From: Geobacillus zalihae NBRC 101842
GTDB lineage: Bacteria; Bacillota; Bacilli; Bacillales; Anoxybacillaceae
Assembly (NCBI RefSeq): GCF_001544135.1
Contig: NZ_BCPV01000002.1
Location: 62,001-126,000 of the forward strand
Reading direction: 5' to 3'
Length of the DNA stretch: 64,000 bases
The notes beneath the pieces are model-generated. The model was not told the origin of the DNA and searched no databases. It worked only from the letters and a program-made list of their open reading frames with translations. Positions 50,180 through 58,950 of the stretch are shown here, in pieces. The position numbers and the translations under genes were made by a program. Within the stretch, counting starts at the first letter, position 1. Every line of letters begins with the position of its first letter.

Positions 50180-50208
50180 TTTACCGGCGCCGTCCATTCA
50201 CTTATAAT
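50180..50208 (+). promoter_or_regulatory. Sigma-A promoter of yneR
   Basis: TTTACC, 17 bases, TATAAT, 22 bases before the start. CACTT/AAGTG arms flank the -10 and could bind a regulator. Confidence 0.65.
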
Positions 50209-50230
50209 AAACAAGTGAGGAGGGGAAGCC

Positions 50231-50521
50231 ATGAACATCATGATTACAAAAAAAGCGTTTGATTGGTACAAGCGGGAGCTCGGGCTGAAGCCGGGCGATG
50301 CGATCCGCTTTTTTGCCCGCTACGGCGGGTGCAGCACCGTGCAAAAAGGGTTTTCGCTTGGCATGGCCAAAGACGAACTGGTCGACAAGCCGGCGGCGCA
50401 GACGACGGTTGACGGCGTGACGTTTTTTGTCGAAGACAGCGACCAATGGTATTTTGACGGCCGCGATTTGACGGTTGATTTGGACGAAAAAAGCGGCGAA
50501 CCGGTGTTTTTGCTCCATTAA
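50231..50521 (+). CDS. yneR: HesB/YneR-like protein
   Basis: A 96-aa protein of the HesB/IscA-like fold: ITKKAFDWYKRELGLKPGDAIRFFARYGGCSTVQKGFSLG and YFDGRDLTVDLDEKSGEPVFLLH. Only one of the three cluster Cys residues of A-type carriers is present (GGCST), as in the YneR branch, so Fe-S carriage is doubtful. GAGGAGGGG precedes the ATG. It is convergent with the thioesterase/yneQ/yneP genes. Confidence 0.82.
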   Translation: MNIMITKKAFDWYKRELGLKPGDAIRFFARYGGCSTVQKGFSLGMAKDELVDKPAAQTTVDGVTFFVEDSDQWYFDGRDLTVDLDEKSGEPVFLLH

Positions 50522-50527
50522 CCAGCG

Positions 50528-50556
50528 AAAAAAGCTAGCCGTGACGCTAGCTTTTT
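50528..50556. terminator. Bidirectional terminator
   Basis: AAAAAAGCTAGC and GCTAGCTTTTT arms, six-base loop. It overlaps the last codons of the convergent thioesterase gene. Confidence 0.85.
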
Positions 50557-50957
50557 CGAATAATGGCGATCGTGCAGCGGGAGATGCAGACGAGCTCCCC
50601 TTGTTCGTCCGTAATGCGCACATCCCACACCATCGTCGTCCGGCCGCGGTGCAACACCGTCCCTGTCGCCGTCACCGTCCCGCGGCGAACGGCGCGGACG
50701 TGATTGGCGTTGATTTCCAATCCAACGACGTTTTCCGTGTTGGGGTCCACAAGCGCGTACGCGCCGATGCTGGCGACCGTCTCCGCTAAGGCGACTGAGG
50801 CGCCGCCATGCAGCAGCCCAGCCGGCTGGTGCGTGCGCCAGTCGACCGGCATCGTCGCGACGACGCGGCCTTCGCCAATCTCAACAATTTCGATGCCGAG
50901 CGTATCGATCAACGTATGTTTCGACATTTCCTTCACAACGGCCAAATCGATCATCAT
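50547..50957 (-). CDS. Hotdog-fold acyl-CoA thioesterase (PaaI/YuxO family)
   Basis: A 136-aa hydrolase of the PaaI branch: QPAGLLHGGASVALAETVASIGA holds the HGG and catalytic acid; NHVRAVRRGTVTATGTVLHRGRTTMVWDVRI follows. Relatives cleave hydroxyphenylacetyl- or 1,4-dihydroxynaphthoyl-CoA. The start overlaps the yneQ stop (ATGA), so it is coupled to yneQ. It is an addition compared with the B. subtilis yneP-yneQ order. Confidence 0.85.
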   Translation of the reverse strand: MMIDLAVVKEMSKHTLIDTLGIEIVEIGEGRVVATMPVDWRTHQPAGLLHGGASVALAETVASIGAYALVDPNTENVVGLEINANHVRAVRRGTVTATGTVLHRGRTTMVWDVRITDEQGELVCISRCTIAIIRKS

Positions 50958-51268
50958 TCCTTCTTCCCCCGTTTCGTGAATCGTTCCAGTTCAAACAGCC
51001 GTCCTTCCTGCTGCAAAATGCGCGTTTGCGTCTCACCGAGCAAATCGAAATGCGGAAACTCACTGCGCCGGTCGATCCACTCTTCCTTCAGCCCGTACTG
51101 CCGCCCCCAAGCGGCGAGTTTTTCGACATCGGCGCAGCCGACTTTCGTCACTGTCGTGCAATGCGGAAACCGTTCGTCGTACCAATAGTGGGTCAAAAAG
51201 GCGATTTCACCGCGCTTCACTTTCTCTTTCCATGCCGCGAGCTCATGTCGGCGGATGCCAAACGCCAT
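50954..51268 (-). CDS. yneQ: YneQ-like protein
   Basis: A 104-aa protein of unknown function: MAFGIRRHELAAWKEKVKRG, EIAFLTHYWYDERFPHCTTV, TKVGCADVEKLAAWGRQYGL. Named from its pattern and its place after yneP. It lies 14 bases downstream of yneP. Confidence 0.75.
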   Translation of the reverse strand: MAFGIRRHELAAWKEKVKRGEIAFLTHYWYDERFPHCTTVTKVGCADVEKLAAWGRQYGLKEEWIDRRSEFPHFDLLGETQTRILQQEGRLFELERFTKRGKKE

Positions 51269-51282
51269 CGCACCGCTCCCCT

Positions 51283-51699
51283 TTACCGCTTCGCCCGCTC
51301 ATATGCTTCATGCCAGTCAGGAAAATATTTGCGGATCACGATCGGCCGAAACGTATCGCGCTTGACGCAAACGTGCTGCGACTTTCCGGTCACCGCCACC
51401 TCGCCGTCCGGGGCGAGAATCTCGTAGCCGTATGTCACGCGGATGCCGTCATAGGCGTCAATCCATGTGCGGACAGTCGCCGTTTCCCCGTAGTGAAGCG
51501 GCTTTTTGTACGACACTTGCAAATCGACAACAGGCGAAATGATGCCTTCTTTCTCCATGTCAGCATAATGAAAGCCAAGCTGTTTGATCAATTCCGTGCG
51601 CCCGACTTCCATCCAAACTAAATAGTTCGCGTGGTAGACGACGCCCATTTGGTCTGTTTCCGCATAACGCACTTCAATTTGTTTTTCTGCCACTTTCAC
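51283..51699 (-). CDS. yneP: YneP-like 4HBT-family acyl-CoA thioesterase
   Basis: A 138-aa hotdog thioesterase of the YbgC/4HBT branch: VRYAETDQMGVVYHANYLVWMEVGRTELI carries the catalytic Asp. It is first in a three-gene operon (yneP, yneQ, PaaI-type thioesterase) in which two thioesterases of different branches are co-transcribed. GGAGGGAGAAC precedes the ATG. Confidence 0.85.
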   Translation of the reverse strand: MKVAEKQIEVRYAETDQMGVVYHANYLVWMEVGRTELIKQLGFHYADMEKEGIISPVVDLQVSYKKPLHYGETATVRTWIDAYDGIRVTYGYEILAPDGEVAVTGKSQHVCVKRDTFRPIVIRKYFPDWHEAYERAKR

Positions 51700-51776
51700 G
51701 TTCGTTCTCCCTCCATTTTTTACCGGGCCTCCTCTTCTATGTTACCATTCGCCCGTCGGCTCGCTCAAGCGGTAGA

Positions 51777-51816
51777 CAAAAAAACGAAGCCGCCCCCGCA
51801 TGAGGGCTGCTTCGTT
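51777..51816 (-). terminator. Terminator of the sspN-tlp operon
   Basis: AACGAAGC and GCTTCGTT arms with a second inner stem CCCTC/GGGGG, then TTTTTTT on the minus strand, immediately after tlp. Confidence 0.85.
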
Positions 51817-52043
51817 TACTGGTAGCCGTGTTCCCGTGCAGCTGCTTCGTCTCGGATTTCCGCGCGCATCGCAGCGATCGCTTCTTCGCGGCGGCGGTTT
51901 TTCGCACGGATCTTCTCCTGCTCCTCCGGCGACGCAAACTGCATCGTTTCTTCGGCTTTTTCTATGTTCTCAATGGTGTTTTGCACCATTTCTTGCAGCT
52001 TTTCCACATTGTCGCTGCGGTCATCCGGTTTCGGACGCGGCAT
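51816..52043 (-). CDS. tlp: Small acid-soluble spore protein Tlp
   Basis: A 75-aa spore core protein: KPDDRSDNVEKLQEMVQNTI, ENIEKAEETMQFASPEEQEK, RREEAIAAMRAEIRDEAAAR. It is very close in pattern to B. subtilis Tlp, a minor SASP made in the forespore despite the name thioredoxin-like. AAAGGAGGAAGCG precedes the ATG. Second gene of the sspN-tlp operon. Confidence 0.92.
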   Translation of the reverse strand: MPRPKPDDRSDNVEKLQEMVQNTIENIEKAEETMQFASPEEQEKIRAKNRRREEAIAAMRAEIRDEAAAREHGYQ

Positions 52044-52073
52044 GAACGCTTCCTCCTTTGCGCGAGTTTCCGG

Positions 52074-52217
52074 CTATTCGCCCTTCGTTTGGATGACTTG
52101 GGCGTGCTGGCCGGACTGGTCTTGCATTTGTTTGCCCTTGTTTCCTCCTGCGGCGCGAGGCTGTGTGCCGATATGGTTCGGCACAAAATGTTTGCGGCTT
52201 CCTTTCGGATTGCTCAT
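52074..52217 (-). CDS. sspN: Small acid-soluble spore protein SspN
   Basis: A 47-aa minor spore protein: [20 protein letters not shown], then [20 protein letters not shown] and VIQTKGE. It matches the SspN pattern and lies directly before tlp as in B. subtilis. GGAGGCGAAGACA precedes the ATG. Expected to be sigma-G dependent. Confidence 0.85.
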   Translation of the reverse strand: MSNPKGSRKHFVPNHIGTQPRAAGGNKGKQMQDQSGQHAQVIQTKGE

Positions 52218-52238
52218 TGTCTTCGCCTCCTCGCCATC

Positions 52239-52268
52239 TAGTCTGTCCGCCCGGAGAACCGCTATGCA
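52239..52268 (-). promoter_or_regulatory. Candidate sigma-G promoter of sspN-tlp
   Basis: On the minus strand TGCATA, 17 bases, CAGACTA, 22 bases before the sspN start. This fits the sigma-G consensus with one -10 mismatch, as expected for SASP genes. Confidence 0.45.
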
Positions 52269-52272
52269 TGGG

Positions 52273-52404
52273 TCATTCTGCTTTTTTGAGCATCCGCTCT
52301 TCCAGCTTTTTCTCGATTTTTTCGAGCGCTTCCCGATCGTTCAACAATTGCCGTTTGTTCTCGCTGATCAGTTCTTGGAGAGTCATTTTGCGGGATCGTC
52401 TCAT
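52273..52404 (-). CDS. FbpB-family small basic protein
   Basis: A 43-aa peptide, [20 protein letters not shown] then [19 protein letters not shown], resembling FbpB-type Fur-regulated basic proteins, thought to assist a small RNA in iron sparing. GGGGAGG precedes the ATG. A clear Fur box was not found; TGAATAAGATTACA upstream matches the inverted repeat only partly. Confidence 0.65.
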   Translation of the reverse strand: MRRSRKMTLQELISENKRQLLNDREALEKIEKKLEERMLKKAE

Positions 52405-52527
52405 CGCTTCAACCTCCCCTCATTATATATTGTAATCTTATTCATGCCCAAAAAAGATAAAAATTATGACAACTTTTCGAAAAATAATGAACCATGAAAA
52501 AAAGCGCCTTCCGTCAAAACTGTTCGG

Positions 52528-53055
52528 TCAACGAAAGAGCGCTGTCTTCTTTTCGAGTTGCGCGGCGGTCACCGGGCCGATGATTTTTTGCCGGATGACG
52601 CCGTTTGGGTCGATGATATACGTCGTCGGAATCGTCTGGATTCGGTATCGGTGAAGCGCCTCGCCGCGCACATCCAAGGCGACGGGCAACGTCAGTTTTT
52701 TGTCTTTCGCAAATCGCTCCGCATTATCGAGCGTATCTTGCGTCGTCAAATGGACGGCAAGCAACATGACTTCGCGGCCGTGCTGCTTGTAAAACGCCTC
52801 AAGCTCCGGCATTTCCTTTTTGCACGGCGGACACCACGACGTCCAAAAGTTGAGGACAACCGCTTTGCCGCGCAAATCAGACAGCCGGACGGCTTTGCCG
52901 CCAAGCGTCGGCAGCGTCAAATCAGGGGCCGTCTGGACGATGCCCGGGCCGCTTTCTATTTCGTCTGTTTCCTGTTCGTTCCCGGCAGCCATCGCATTCC
53001 AAAGACCATAGCCGGCAACGGCCAAAAACAATAGGACGACGAACCATTTCCGCAC
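52528..53055 (-). CDS. yneN: YneN-like membrane-anchored thiol-disulfide oxidoreductase
   Basis: A 175-aa TlpA/ResA-type thioredoxin: N-terminal anchor (5-22), FWTSWCPPCKKEMPELEAF with Cys 75 and 78, cis-Pro TIPTTYIIDPNG. It acts outside the membrane, reducing disulfides of secreted or heme proteins. The start is a GTG at 53055 after AGGGAGGG; an ATG four bases upstream is out of frame. Position next to sspN-tlp matches B. subtilis yneN. Confidence 0.87.
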   Translation of the reverse strand: MRKWFVVLLFLAVAGYGLWNAMAAGNEQETDEIESGPGIVQTAPDLTLPTLGGKAVRLSDLRGKAVVLNFWTSWCPPCKKEMPELEAFYKQHGREVMLLAVHLTTQDTLDNAERFAKDKKLTLPVALDVRGEALHRYRIQTIPTTYIIDPNGVIRQKIIGPVTAAQLEKKTALFR

Positions 53056-53172
53056 GCATTTCCCTCCCTGCCGGCCGGCGCCCTTTCTTCCATCCAGCGC
53101 CCTCCGCCGCTCTGCCCATCATTATAGCACATACGTTTGTGTTTGCCAACGTTGACGTCTAAGGACGAAAAA

Positions 53173-53191
53173 ACGAGGGGCGAGCCCTCGT
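53173..53191 (-). terminator. Terminator of the 49-aa gene
   Basis: ACGAGGG, five bases, CCCTCGT then TTTTTCG on the minus strand, three bases after the stop. Confidence 0.8.
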
Positions 53192-53193
53192 CA

Positions 53194-53343
53194 TTAACGG
53201 ATGTTTTGATGGTCGTTTTTCAGTTTCTCGGCTTCCACCTCGGCGTACGAAGCAAACTCGCTCGTCCATTCATTGAAGCCGTTTTTCTTTTTGGCGTTGT
53301 TGTTTCGTTGGGCATTGGCATTGCCAAGCTTTGTCCGGCCCAT
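53194..53343 (-). CDS. 49-aa small protein of unknown function
   Basis: MGRTKLGNANAQRNNNAKKK, then NGFNEWTSEFASYAEVEAEK and LKNDHQNIR. GAGGAGGAGACGC precedes the ATG. Asn/Lys-rich head and a helical acidic tail; it lies beside spore-protein genes but no SASP family was recognised. Confidence 0.65.
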   Translation of the reverse strand: MGRTKLGNANAQRNNNAKKKNGFNEWTSEFASYAEVEAEKLKNDHQNIR

Positions 53344-53592
53344 GCGTCTCCTCCTCTGCTTCCGTCGGTTCACCTATAGTATCCGCCGGCGGCCAAAAAA
53401 CTATGCATACAGCGGCTTCAACCGACGGCCGAAACAATGGAAGAAAAGCGAAACAAACACTAGGTGAAAATCGTTGAAAATCAACAACGCTTCGACCTCA
53501 TGCGGACCGAAAAAAGAAAACGAAAAGGAAACAACGGTTCCATCCGACAACACTGAGGCGTCGAATGATGTTTCAGCCCGAATCGGAGAAAA

Positions 53593-54441
53593 CTAAGCAT
53601 CGGATGACGGGTCACCCGTTTCAATCGGGTTGTCCGGATAGGAAATCCAGTCGCTGAAACTGCCGACGTACAGCCGAACGTTGTGATAACCAGCTTCGTG
53701 GAGCGCCAACACGTTCGGGCAGGCGGTGACGCCGGAACCACAGTAAACGATCAACGGCTGCCCACGGTCAAAATCGGCAAACCGAGCCGCCTGCTCGACA
53801 GCGCTTTTCCAGTAGCCGCCTTCCGTCATTCCGTCTTTCCAAAACCGGTGCACCGCTCCTGGGATGCGGCCGGCTCGGCGGTCGATCGGTTCTTCCAGGC
53901 CGGCATATCGCTTCCATTCACGCGAATCAATGAGCACAGCCGAGCGATCGCGGACGGCGGCGCGCACATCCTCAACCGTCGCCAGCCATGACCGAGCCGG
54001 ACGCGGCCGAAACGGGCGGGACGCCACAGCAGGGACGACGTTCGTCACCGGATGCCCTTTCTTCTTCCATTCACGATAATTGCCGTCCAATACGTATGCG
54101 TGGGCATGGCCGAAATAGCGAAGCAACCACCAGCAACGCGCCGCCATCGCCCCGTCTTGGTCGTCGTAAGCGACAACGGTCACCGTTTCATCGATGCCGA
54201 CCCGGCCAAACACGTCCGCCGCTTGCTCGGCCGACGGAAGCGGGTGGCGGCCGCCGTGCTCTCCGACTGGGCCCGACAAGTCGCGTTCCAAGTCCATATA
54301 CACGGCACCGGGAATATGATCTTCCTGGTAAACGGCCGCTCCTTTCGCAGGATCGCCAAGCCAAAACCGACAATCAAGAATGCGCGTGTTTTCGTCGTGC
54401 AAATGGCGAAGGAGCCATTCATGGGAAACAAGCGACGCCAT
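53593..54441 (-). CDS. Rhodanese-type sulfurtransferase
   Basis: A 282-aa protein with two rhodanese domains: the inactive first (HIPGAVYMDLERDLSGP ... GRHPLPSAEQAADVFGRVGI) and the catalytic second with loop YCGSGVTAC. The active loop CGSGVTA is typical of thiosulfate/3-mercaptopyruvate sulfurtransferases. GGGGGAGG precedes the ATG at 54441. Sulfur-transfer role; donor not determinable. Confidence 0.87.
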   Translation of the reverse strand: MASLVSHEWLLRHLHDENTRILDCRFWLGDPAKGAAVYQEDHIPGAVYMDLERDLSGPVGEHGGRHPLPSAEQAADVFGRVGIDETVTVVAYDDQDGAMAARCWWLLRYFGHAHAYVLDGNYREWKKKGHPVTNVVPAVASRPFRPRPARSWLATVEDVRAAVRDRSAVLIDSREWKRYAGLEEPIDRRAGRIPGAVHRFWKDGMTEGGYWKSAVEQAARFADFDRGQPLIVYCGSGVTACPNVLALHEAGYHNVRLYVGSFSDWISYPDNPIETGDPSSDA

Positions 54442-54561
54442 ATGTCCTCCCCCTTTTTGTTTTTGCTGACGCCAAACGTTGTTTCTTGATCGGAACGGAA
54501 AGCAGCCAATCATCAACAGGACGCCGGCGGCGCCGACACGCTCAGCCAGCGCTCGCCATCG

Positions 54562-54837
54562 TCACGACCGCTCTTTCCCTTCAAGCCGGCTCACGTACTC
54601 GCGCACCATCTCCGGCGTCACGCACCGGCGCGCCGGCACGAGGCCGCTTTTGGCCAGTTCGTTCATCCGCTTCGTCACTTCATTGATCCCATCAACCGTA
54701 AACGGCTCGCCGCGGCGGCACCGCTCGACCGCTTCGTCGATGAGCCGCTCGCGCTCGGCGTCGAGCATAGCAAATTGCTTCAAGATGGTATGCTGTTTTT
54801 GCACATGGGCAGTGATCGCGTGATGCACTTCGCTCAA
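54562..54837 (-). CDS. ypbS: YpbS-like DUF2533 protein
   Basis: A 91-aa helical protein: SEVHHAITAHVQKQHTILKQ, then EPFTVDGINEVTKRMNELAK and TPEMVREYVSRLEG. The start is a TTG at 54837 behind AAAGGACGAGG, overlapping the stop of the Cys-rich gene upstream; the long frame beyond covers dynA. Gene order bpsA-ypbQ-dynA-ypbS matches B. subtilis. Confidence 0.8.
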   Translation of the reverse strand: MSEVHHAITAHVQKQHTILKQFAMLDAERERLIDEAVERCRRGEPFTVDGINEVTKRMNELAKSGLVPARRCVTPEMVREYVSRLEGKERS

Positions 54838-55022
54838 TGGTCCTCGTCCTTTCCTGCTTCTTTTTCCATCAAACGCCGGACGTTCGGTTTCGGCGTCCAA
54901 CAGTTGAACCGATAGTTCGGTTTCGTCGCATAGCCGAGCCGGCGGCAATACGTGTACAGCCCGTCGGCTCGCTTTTCTATACGGTAGTGGATGCATGTAG
55001 CGCAAGCGTGAAACCGGTTCAT
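54834..55022 (-). CDS. 62-aa cysteine-rich protein coupled to dynA
   Basis: MNRFHACATCIHYRIEKRAD, then GLYTYCRRLGYATKPNYRFN and CWTPKPNVRRLM. Four Cys residues (CATC, YC, NC) suggest a zinc-binding fold. GGGGAGG lies seven bases before ATG 55022, which overlaps the dynA stop (TGATG). It is inserted between dynA and ypbS in a tightly overlapping operon. Function unknown. Confidence 0.75.
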   Translation of the reverse strand: MNRFHACATCIHYRIEKRADGLYTYCRRLGYATKPNYRFNCWTPKPNVRRLMEKEAGKDEDH

Positions 55023-58000
55023 CAACGCGCCTCCCCGCCGCGGCCCGAAAGAAGGCCGCGAAGCGCCGCTTCGATGCGGGCGAGCGCCTCATGATCCGCC
55101 GTTGCGGAGAGCACGGCAAGCAAGCCCTCCATATAGCTGTCGACTTGTTCCGCGAGAGCGGCCGAAAGTGCGGCGACGGCAGCCTTGTATTGTTCTGCGT
55201 ACGTCGCCACAAGCCGCTCTTTTTGCTCAGCCAAATAGGCGTCGATCGGCTCGACAAGCGCTGCCTCAATTTCCTCTTTCATCCGCCGCTTTTCGTCGCG
55301 CTCAAAAAATGATTTGGCGTTTTTATACAGCGAAAGCGCCTTGGTAAACCGCACCCGGTCTACATCCCCAAGGGCGTTGGCAAACTCCGGCGCCGAAAAG
55401 GCAAACGGCTCAGGCGGCGTGAGCGCGAGCGCATCATCGAAACGACGAAGCTCATGGAATAGGCGCGAGAACTGCTCGGCCAGCTGTTTGTGCAAAAACG
55501 ACTCAACACGCAAGCTCGTCGCCCGCAACTCTTGGGCCAAATCAAAGCCAACCGATGCGAGCAACTCGTCGAGGCAACGCTCAAGCGCCCGACGCGCCGG
55601 GCCTTGGTCGTCGCGGAGCACCGCCGGGTTGAACGCCTCCTTAAACACATCGTTGAGGCGGAAAAAGACGCGCTGCTTGACGTAATAGAGCAATTCGTCG
55701 ACTTCTTGGCGAAGCGCCTGCCGGCCGTAGGCATCATCAATGCCAGCAAGCACGGCGTGCATCTTCGTTTTCACCGCCTCAAGCGCCTGCCGTTTCCCCG
55801 CTTTTTCCGCTTCGCTTTGCCCGGCGGCGCGCGCGAATTCCTCTGCCGTCCGCCGCGCCCGCTCAAGCTCGGCATATGCGCTCTCGACGGCAACTTCCGC
55901 CAGTTCTTCCGTTAAGAAGCGGAAGAAGTCGGTTTCAAAGGCAGACAAGCCGGAGTCCGCCAAGACGCCGCGCGGACCGGGCTCGGCCCCCGTTTTTTCC
56001 GCCAGCGCCAAGCGGCTTGAGAGCGCATAAAGGCGCGGAAAGCGGATGCCAAAGCGCGCCAGCTCTCCGTTCATATAGGAAATGACGGCCTCAAGCTCCT
56101 CTTTCGACTGGGCCAAATCAGCCGCATTGATGACGAAAAACATTTTATCAAGCGCAAACGTGTCTTTCACGCGCCCAAGCTGAAGCAAAAACTCGCGGTC
56201 TGCTTTCGAGAACGCATGGTTATAATACGTCACAAACAACAACGCATCAGCATGCTTCATGTAATGAAACGCCACTCCCGTATGGCGGGCGTTAAGTGAA
56301 TCCACCCCCGGAGTATCCACAAGCGTCACCCCTTGGCGGGTGAGCGGACAGTCGGCGTACAACACGACCTCATCTAAGAAACATGACACCGCTTCGTCAG
56401 CGACATACGTCTCGAGTTCTTCCCAACCGATGGAGACGATCTCCCCGAATCGACCGTTCATCCGCTCATAGCCGGCCGCGGCAGCTGCCAAAAAAGCCAC
56501 ATGCGGCTTTTGCGCCGGATGTTCGGCTCCCGATTCGGCCAGGCGGGCGCAAAGGCGGAGCGCTTCATCCCATGTATCCGCCTCATGGCCGCACTGCCGA
56601 AGCGACGATTGCACATCCGCCCAAATTTTCGGTTCGCTTTTCACCTTGACCACCGCCGTGCCGTGCGGATGCTTGTGATCAGGCGGGGCGATTTTGCTGA
56701 TGGCGGCGGTTGTCGGGTTGGGCGACGATGGCAGAAGCGGGGCGCCGAGCAAGGCGTTCGCCAGCGACGATTTGCCGGCGCTGAAGGCGCCAAACAAGGC
56801 GACGGTAAACGATCGCTCGCGAAGCCGACGCGCCTTGTCGCGCAACGGTCCAGCGAAGCGGCCAAGCATTTCGGACCGTTCAAGCCAAGCCGCCGCCTCC
56901 TCAAGCCGATCGGCCGCCTCTTCGCTCCGCTGTTTTCCGCCGCTTGAAAGCGTCCGAGCTTCGTCCGCTCTTTCGCTCACTCCGAGGCCGGCCGCTTCCT
57001 GACCGAGCGCTTGCTCTTTGACGGAAAGACGGCTTGTTTCCGCTGGCTTGGATGCTGCTTGCGGTTTTGCCGCCTCGGCATGACGCGCTTTCCGGAAGAC
57101 CGGCGGCGCCGTCAACGCGGCGAGACGGTTTTCATCAAGCGATGCAGACTCGCATGGAGCAGCGATCAGCTGCTCGAACGCACGCCGGCGCTCGTCCCGC
57201 TCGGCTCTGAGGCGGGCGAGGCGGGCGGCGAGCTCCACTTTTTCGCGCGCCGCCGAAAGCTGTCCGTTCAATGTTTCTGTTTGGGCGGCCGCCCGTTTGG
57301 CGATTTGTTCCTTCAGTTCGGCAAACAAGGCGAGCGCCGAGTCGCGGTAGCGTTTTTTCAGCGCCGCCGCCACCTCATCCGTATAATTTAATAGCGCGGC
57401 GCCGCTTGATTCCGCCCCTTGTTTGACGAGGCCGGCAAGCATCGTCTCATCCCACTCCGCCGTCCATTGCTGGCACTCGCTGAACCAATCGTCATCAGCA
57501 TGCCATTCTTTCCCAAACTGAACAAGGAGCTGGCGGACGTGCCATTCGATTTGCGCCGCCGCTTGCGCTTTGACGCTTTCATAAAACGCCTCAAGCCGCC
57601 GCTTGCGCTCTTGCTCCGTTTTTGTCTTCGCGAACAACAAGCCCACTTTGAAATTCGGTTGCATCGCCTGCAAGTACGCCTCAGCCCGCTCCCTCGTCTC
57701 AAACGGCATCACGTACGCGTTTTGCAGCACGCGCTCAAGCTCCGAACGGAACGCCTCCTCCGCCCGCGACGGCGCTGTTTGCCAATCGGCAAGCTCCGCC
57801 TCAAGGCGATCGAGCTCCGCGATGGCAGCCGCCTCGTCATCGGCGCCGCCAAGCGCCTCGAGGCGCGCCTCAATCTTTTGCTCAAGCGGCTCGTGCCGCG
57901 CGCGGAGATGCTCAAGATGGCCGTCGGCGATCCGTTTTAACGCCGACTCGGCGCCGCGGACGAGCCATTCCTCCTTGTCGGCAAACAACCGGCGCAAACA

Positions 58001-58771
58001 AGCGACAAGCTCATGCCATTCGTTGTGCGGATGTGACGGGTCTTTCAGCGACAAGAAAAACAAACGGGCCGCCTCAACCCCCCAACGCCGGAACGCCTCG
58101 GCGGCCGAGGCGCGAAATTCAGCGAACGGCAGCTCGTCGTCGCGATGTTTATCGATTTGGTTGATGATCAAATAAACGGTCTTTCCTTCATCTGTTAATT
58201 GTTTTGTAAATTGGAAGTTTAATTCCGCCTGCACATGGTTATAATCCATGACGTAAAAGACGACATCCGCCAAATGAAGCGCTGACTCCGTCGCCAGCCG
58301 GTGGGCGTCATCGGTCGAATCGATGCCCGGCGTATCGAGGATCGCAACCCCCGGCGGGATGGCGTCCGTCGTTCGGCTGATTTCAATCCATTCGATCGTC
58401 TCCCCGTCCCGGCATTGGGCGCGAATCAAGTCCGGGTCGTACGGCGGTTCATACTCGACCGGCTCATCGCGGTGGAAAAAGACGCGCACATAGTCCGGAC
58501 CGGCTTTCACTTTGACGAGATTGGCGCTCGTCGGAATCGGGCTGGACGGCAGCATCGGCTCGCCGAGCAACGCGTTGATCAAACTCGATTTGCCGGCGGA
58601 AAAATGGCCGCAAAATGCGACAATGAGCTCACCGGATGCCGCTTTTTCGATGAGCTGCTTCACTTTGTCCGCATGCTCCTGGTCATCCGCGGACTGAAGC
58701 TGATCGTGCATGTCGATCATTTTCGAAAGCCACAGCCGCAATGACGGCCGCTCAATCGCAATATGCCCCAT
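55022..58771 (-). CDS. dynA: Bacterial dynamin DynA (fused double dynamin)
   Basis: A 1249-aa membrane-remodelling GTPase made of two dynamin units in one chain. P-loops are GHFSAGKS (55-62) and GAFSAGKS (about residue 660); switch and G3 motifs LDTPGIDSTDDAHR and VDTPGVDSLNARHTG follow. Long helical stalks and hydrophobic paddle regions separate them. In B. subtilis DynA (YpbR) fuses membranes and protects them against phage and antibiotics. ATG 58771 follows AAAGGGG; the first 23 codons of the longer frame are not family-like. Confidence 0.92.
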   Translation of the reverse strand: MGHIAIERPSLRLWLSKMIDMHDQLQSADDQEHADKVKQLIEKAASGELIVAFCGHFSAGKSSLINALLGEPMLPSSPIPTSANLVKVKAGPDYVRVFFHRDEPVEYEPPYDPDLIRAQCRDGETIEWIEISRTTDAIPPGVAILDTPGIDSTDDAHRLATESALHLADVVFYVMDYNHVQAELNFQFTKQLTDEGKTVYLIINQIDKHRDDELPFAEFRASAAEAFRRWGVEAARLFFLSLKDPSHPHNEWHELVACLRRLFADKEEWLVRGAESALKRIADGHLEHLRARHEPLEQKIEARLEALGGADDEAAAIAELDRLEAELADWQTAPSRAEEAFRSELERVLQNAYVMPFETRERAEAYLQAMQPNFKVGLLFAKTKTEQERKRRLEAFYESVKAQAAAQIEWHVRQLLVQFGKEWHADDDWFSECQQWTAEWDETMLAGLVKQGAESSGAALLNYTDEVAAALKKRYRDSALALFAELKEQIAKRAAAQTETLNGQLSAAREKVELAARLARLRAERDERRRAFEQLIAAPCESASLDENRLAALTAPPVFRKARHAEAAKPQAASKPAETSRLSVKEQALGQEAAGLGVSERADEARTLSSGGKQRSEEAADRLEEAAAWLERSEMLGRFAGPLRDKARRLRERSFTVALFGAFSAGKSSLANALLGAPLLPSSPNPTTAAISKIAPPDHKHPHGTAVVKVKSEPKIWADVQSSLRQCGHEADTWDEALRLCARLAESGAEHPAQKPHVAFLAAAAAGYERMNGRFGEIVSIGWEELETYVADEAVSCFLDEVVLYADCPLTRQGVTLVDTPGVDSLNARHTGVAFHYMKHADALLFVTYYNHAFSKADREFLLQLGRVKDTFALDKMFFVINAADLAQSKEELEAVISYMNGELARFGIRFPRLYALSSRLALAEKTGAEPGPRGVLADSGLSAFETDFFRFLTEELAEVAVESAYAELERARRTAEEFARAAGQSEAEKAGKRQALEAVKTKMHAVLAGIDDAYGRQALRQEVDELLYYVKQRVFFRLNDVFKEAFNPAVLRDDQGPARRALERCLDELLASVGFDLAQELRATSLRVESFLHKQLAEQFSRLFHELRRFDDALALTPPEPFAFSAPEFANALGDVDRVRFTKALSLYKNAKSFFERDEKRRMKEEIEAALVEPIDAYLAEQKERLVATYAEQYKAAVAALSAALAEQVDSYMEGLLAVLSATADHEALARIEAALRGLLSGRGGEAR

Positions 58772-58950
58772 GACCAAAACCCCTTTGTTTCCGTCAATGT
58801 CATTTACATTCATTTTACTGCATTTCGCCCCGTTTCCCAATAGAAAAAAAAGAAAAATCCCGCCGTAACCCGACAGGATGACATAGAGAAAGAGGCAACG
58901 CCCTGCCGCCGCCCGCAGGCGAACGGCGAACAGATGCCATCATAGACGGC

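Noticed and set aside
52405-52445. Fur box upstream of the FbpB-like gene
   Set aside because: The best candidate (TGAATAAGATTACA) matches the 7-1-7 inverted repeat at too few positions to call.
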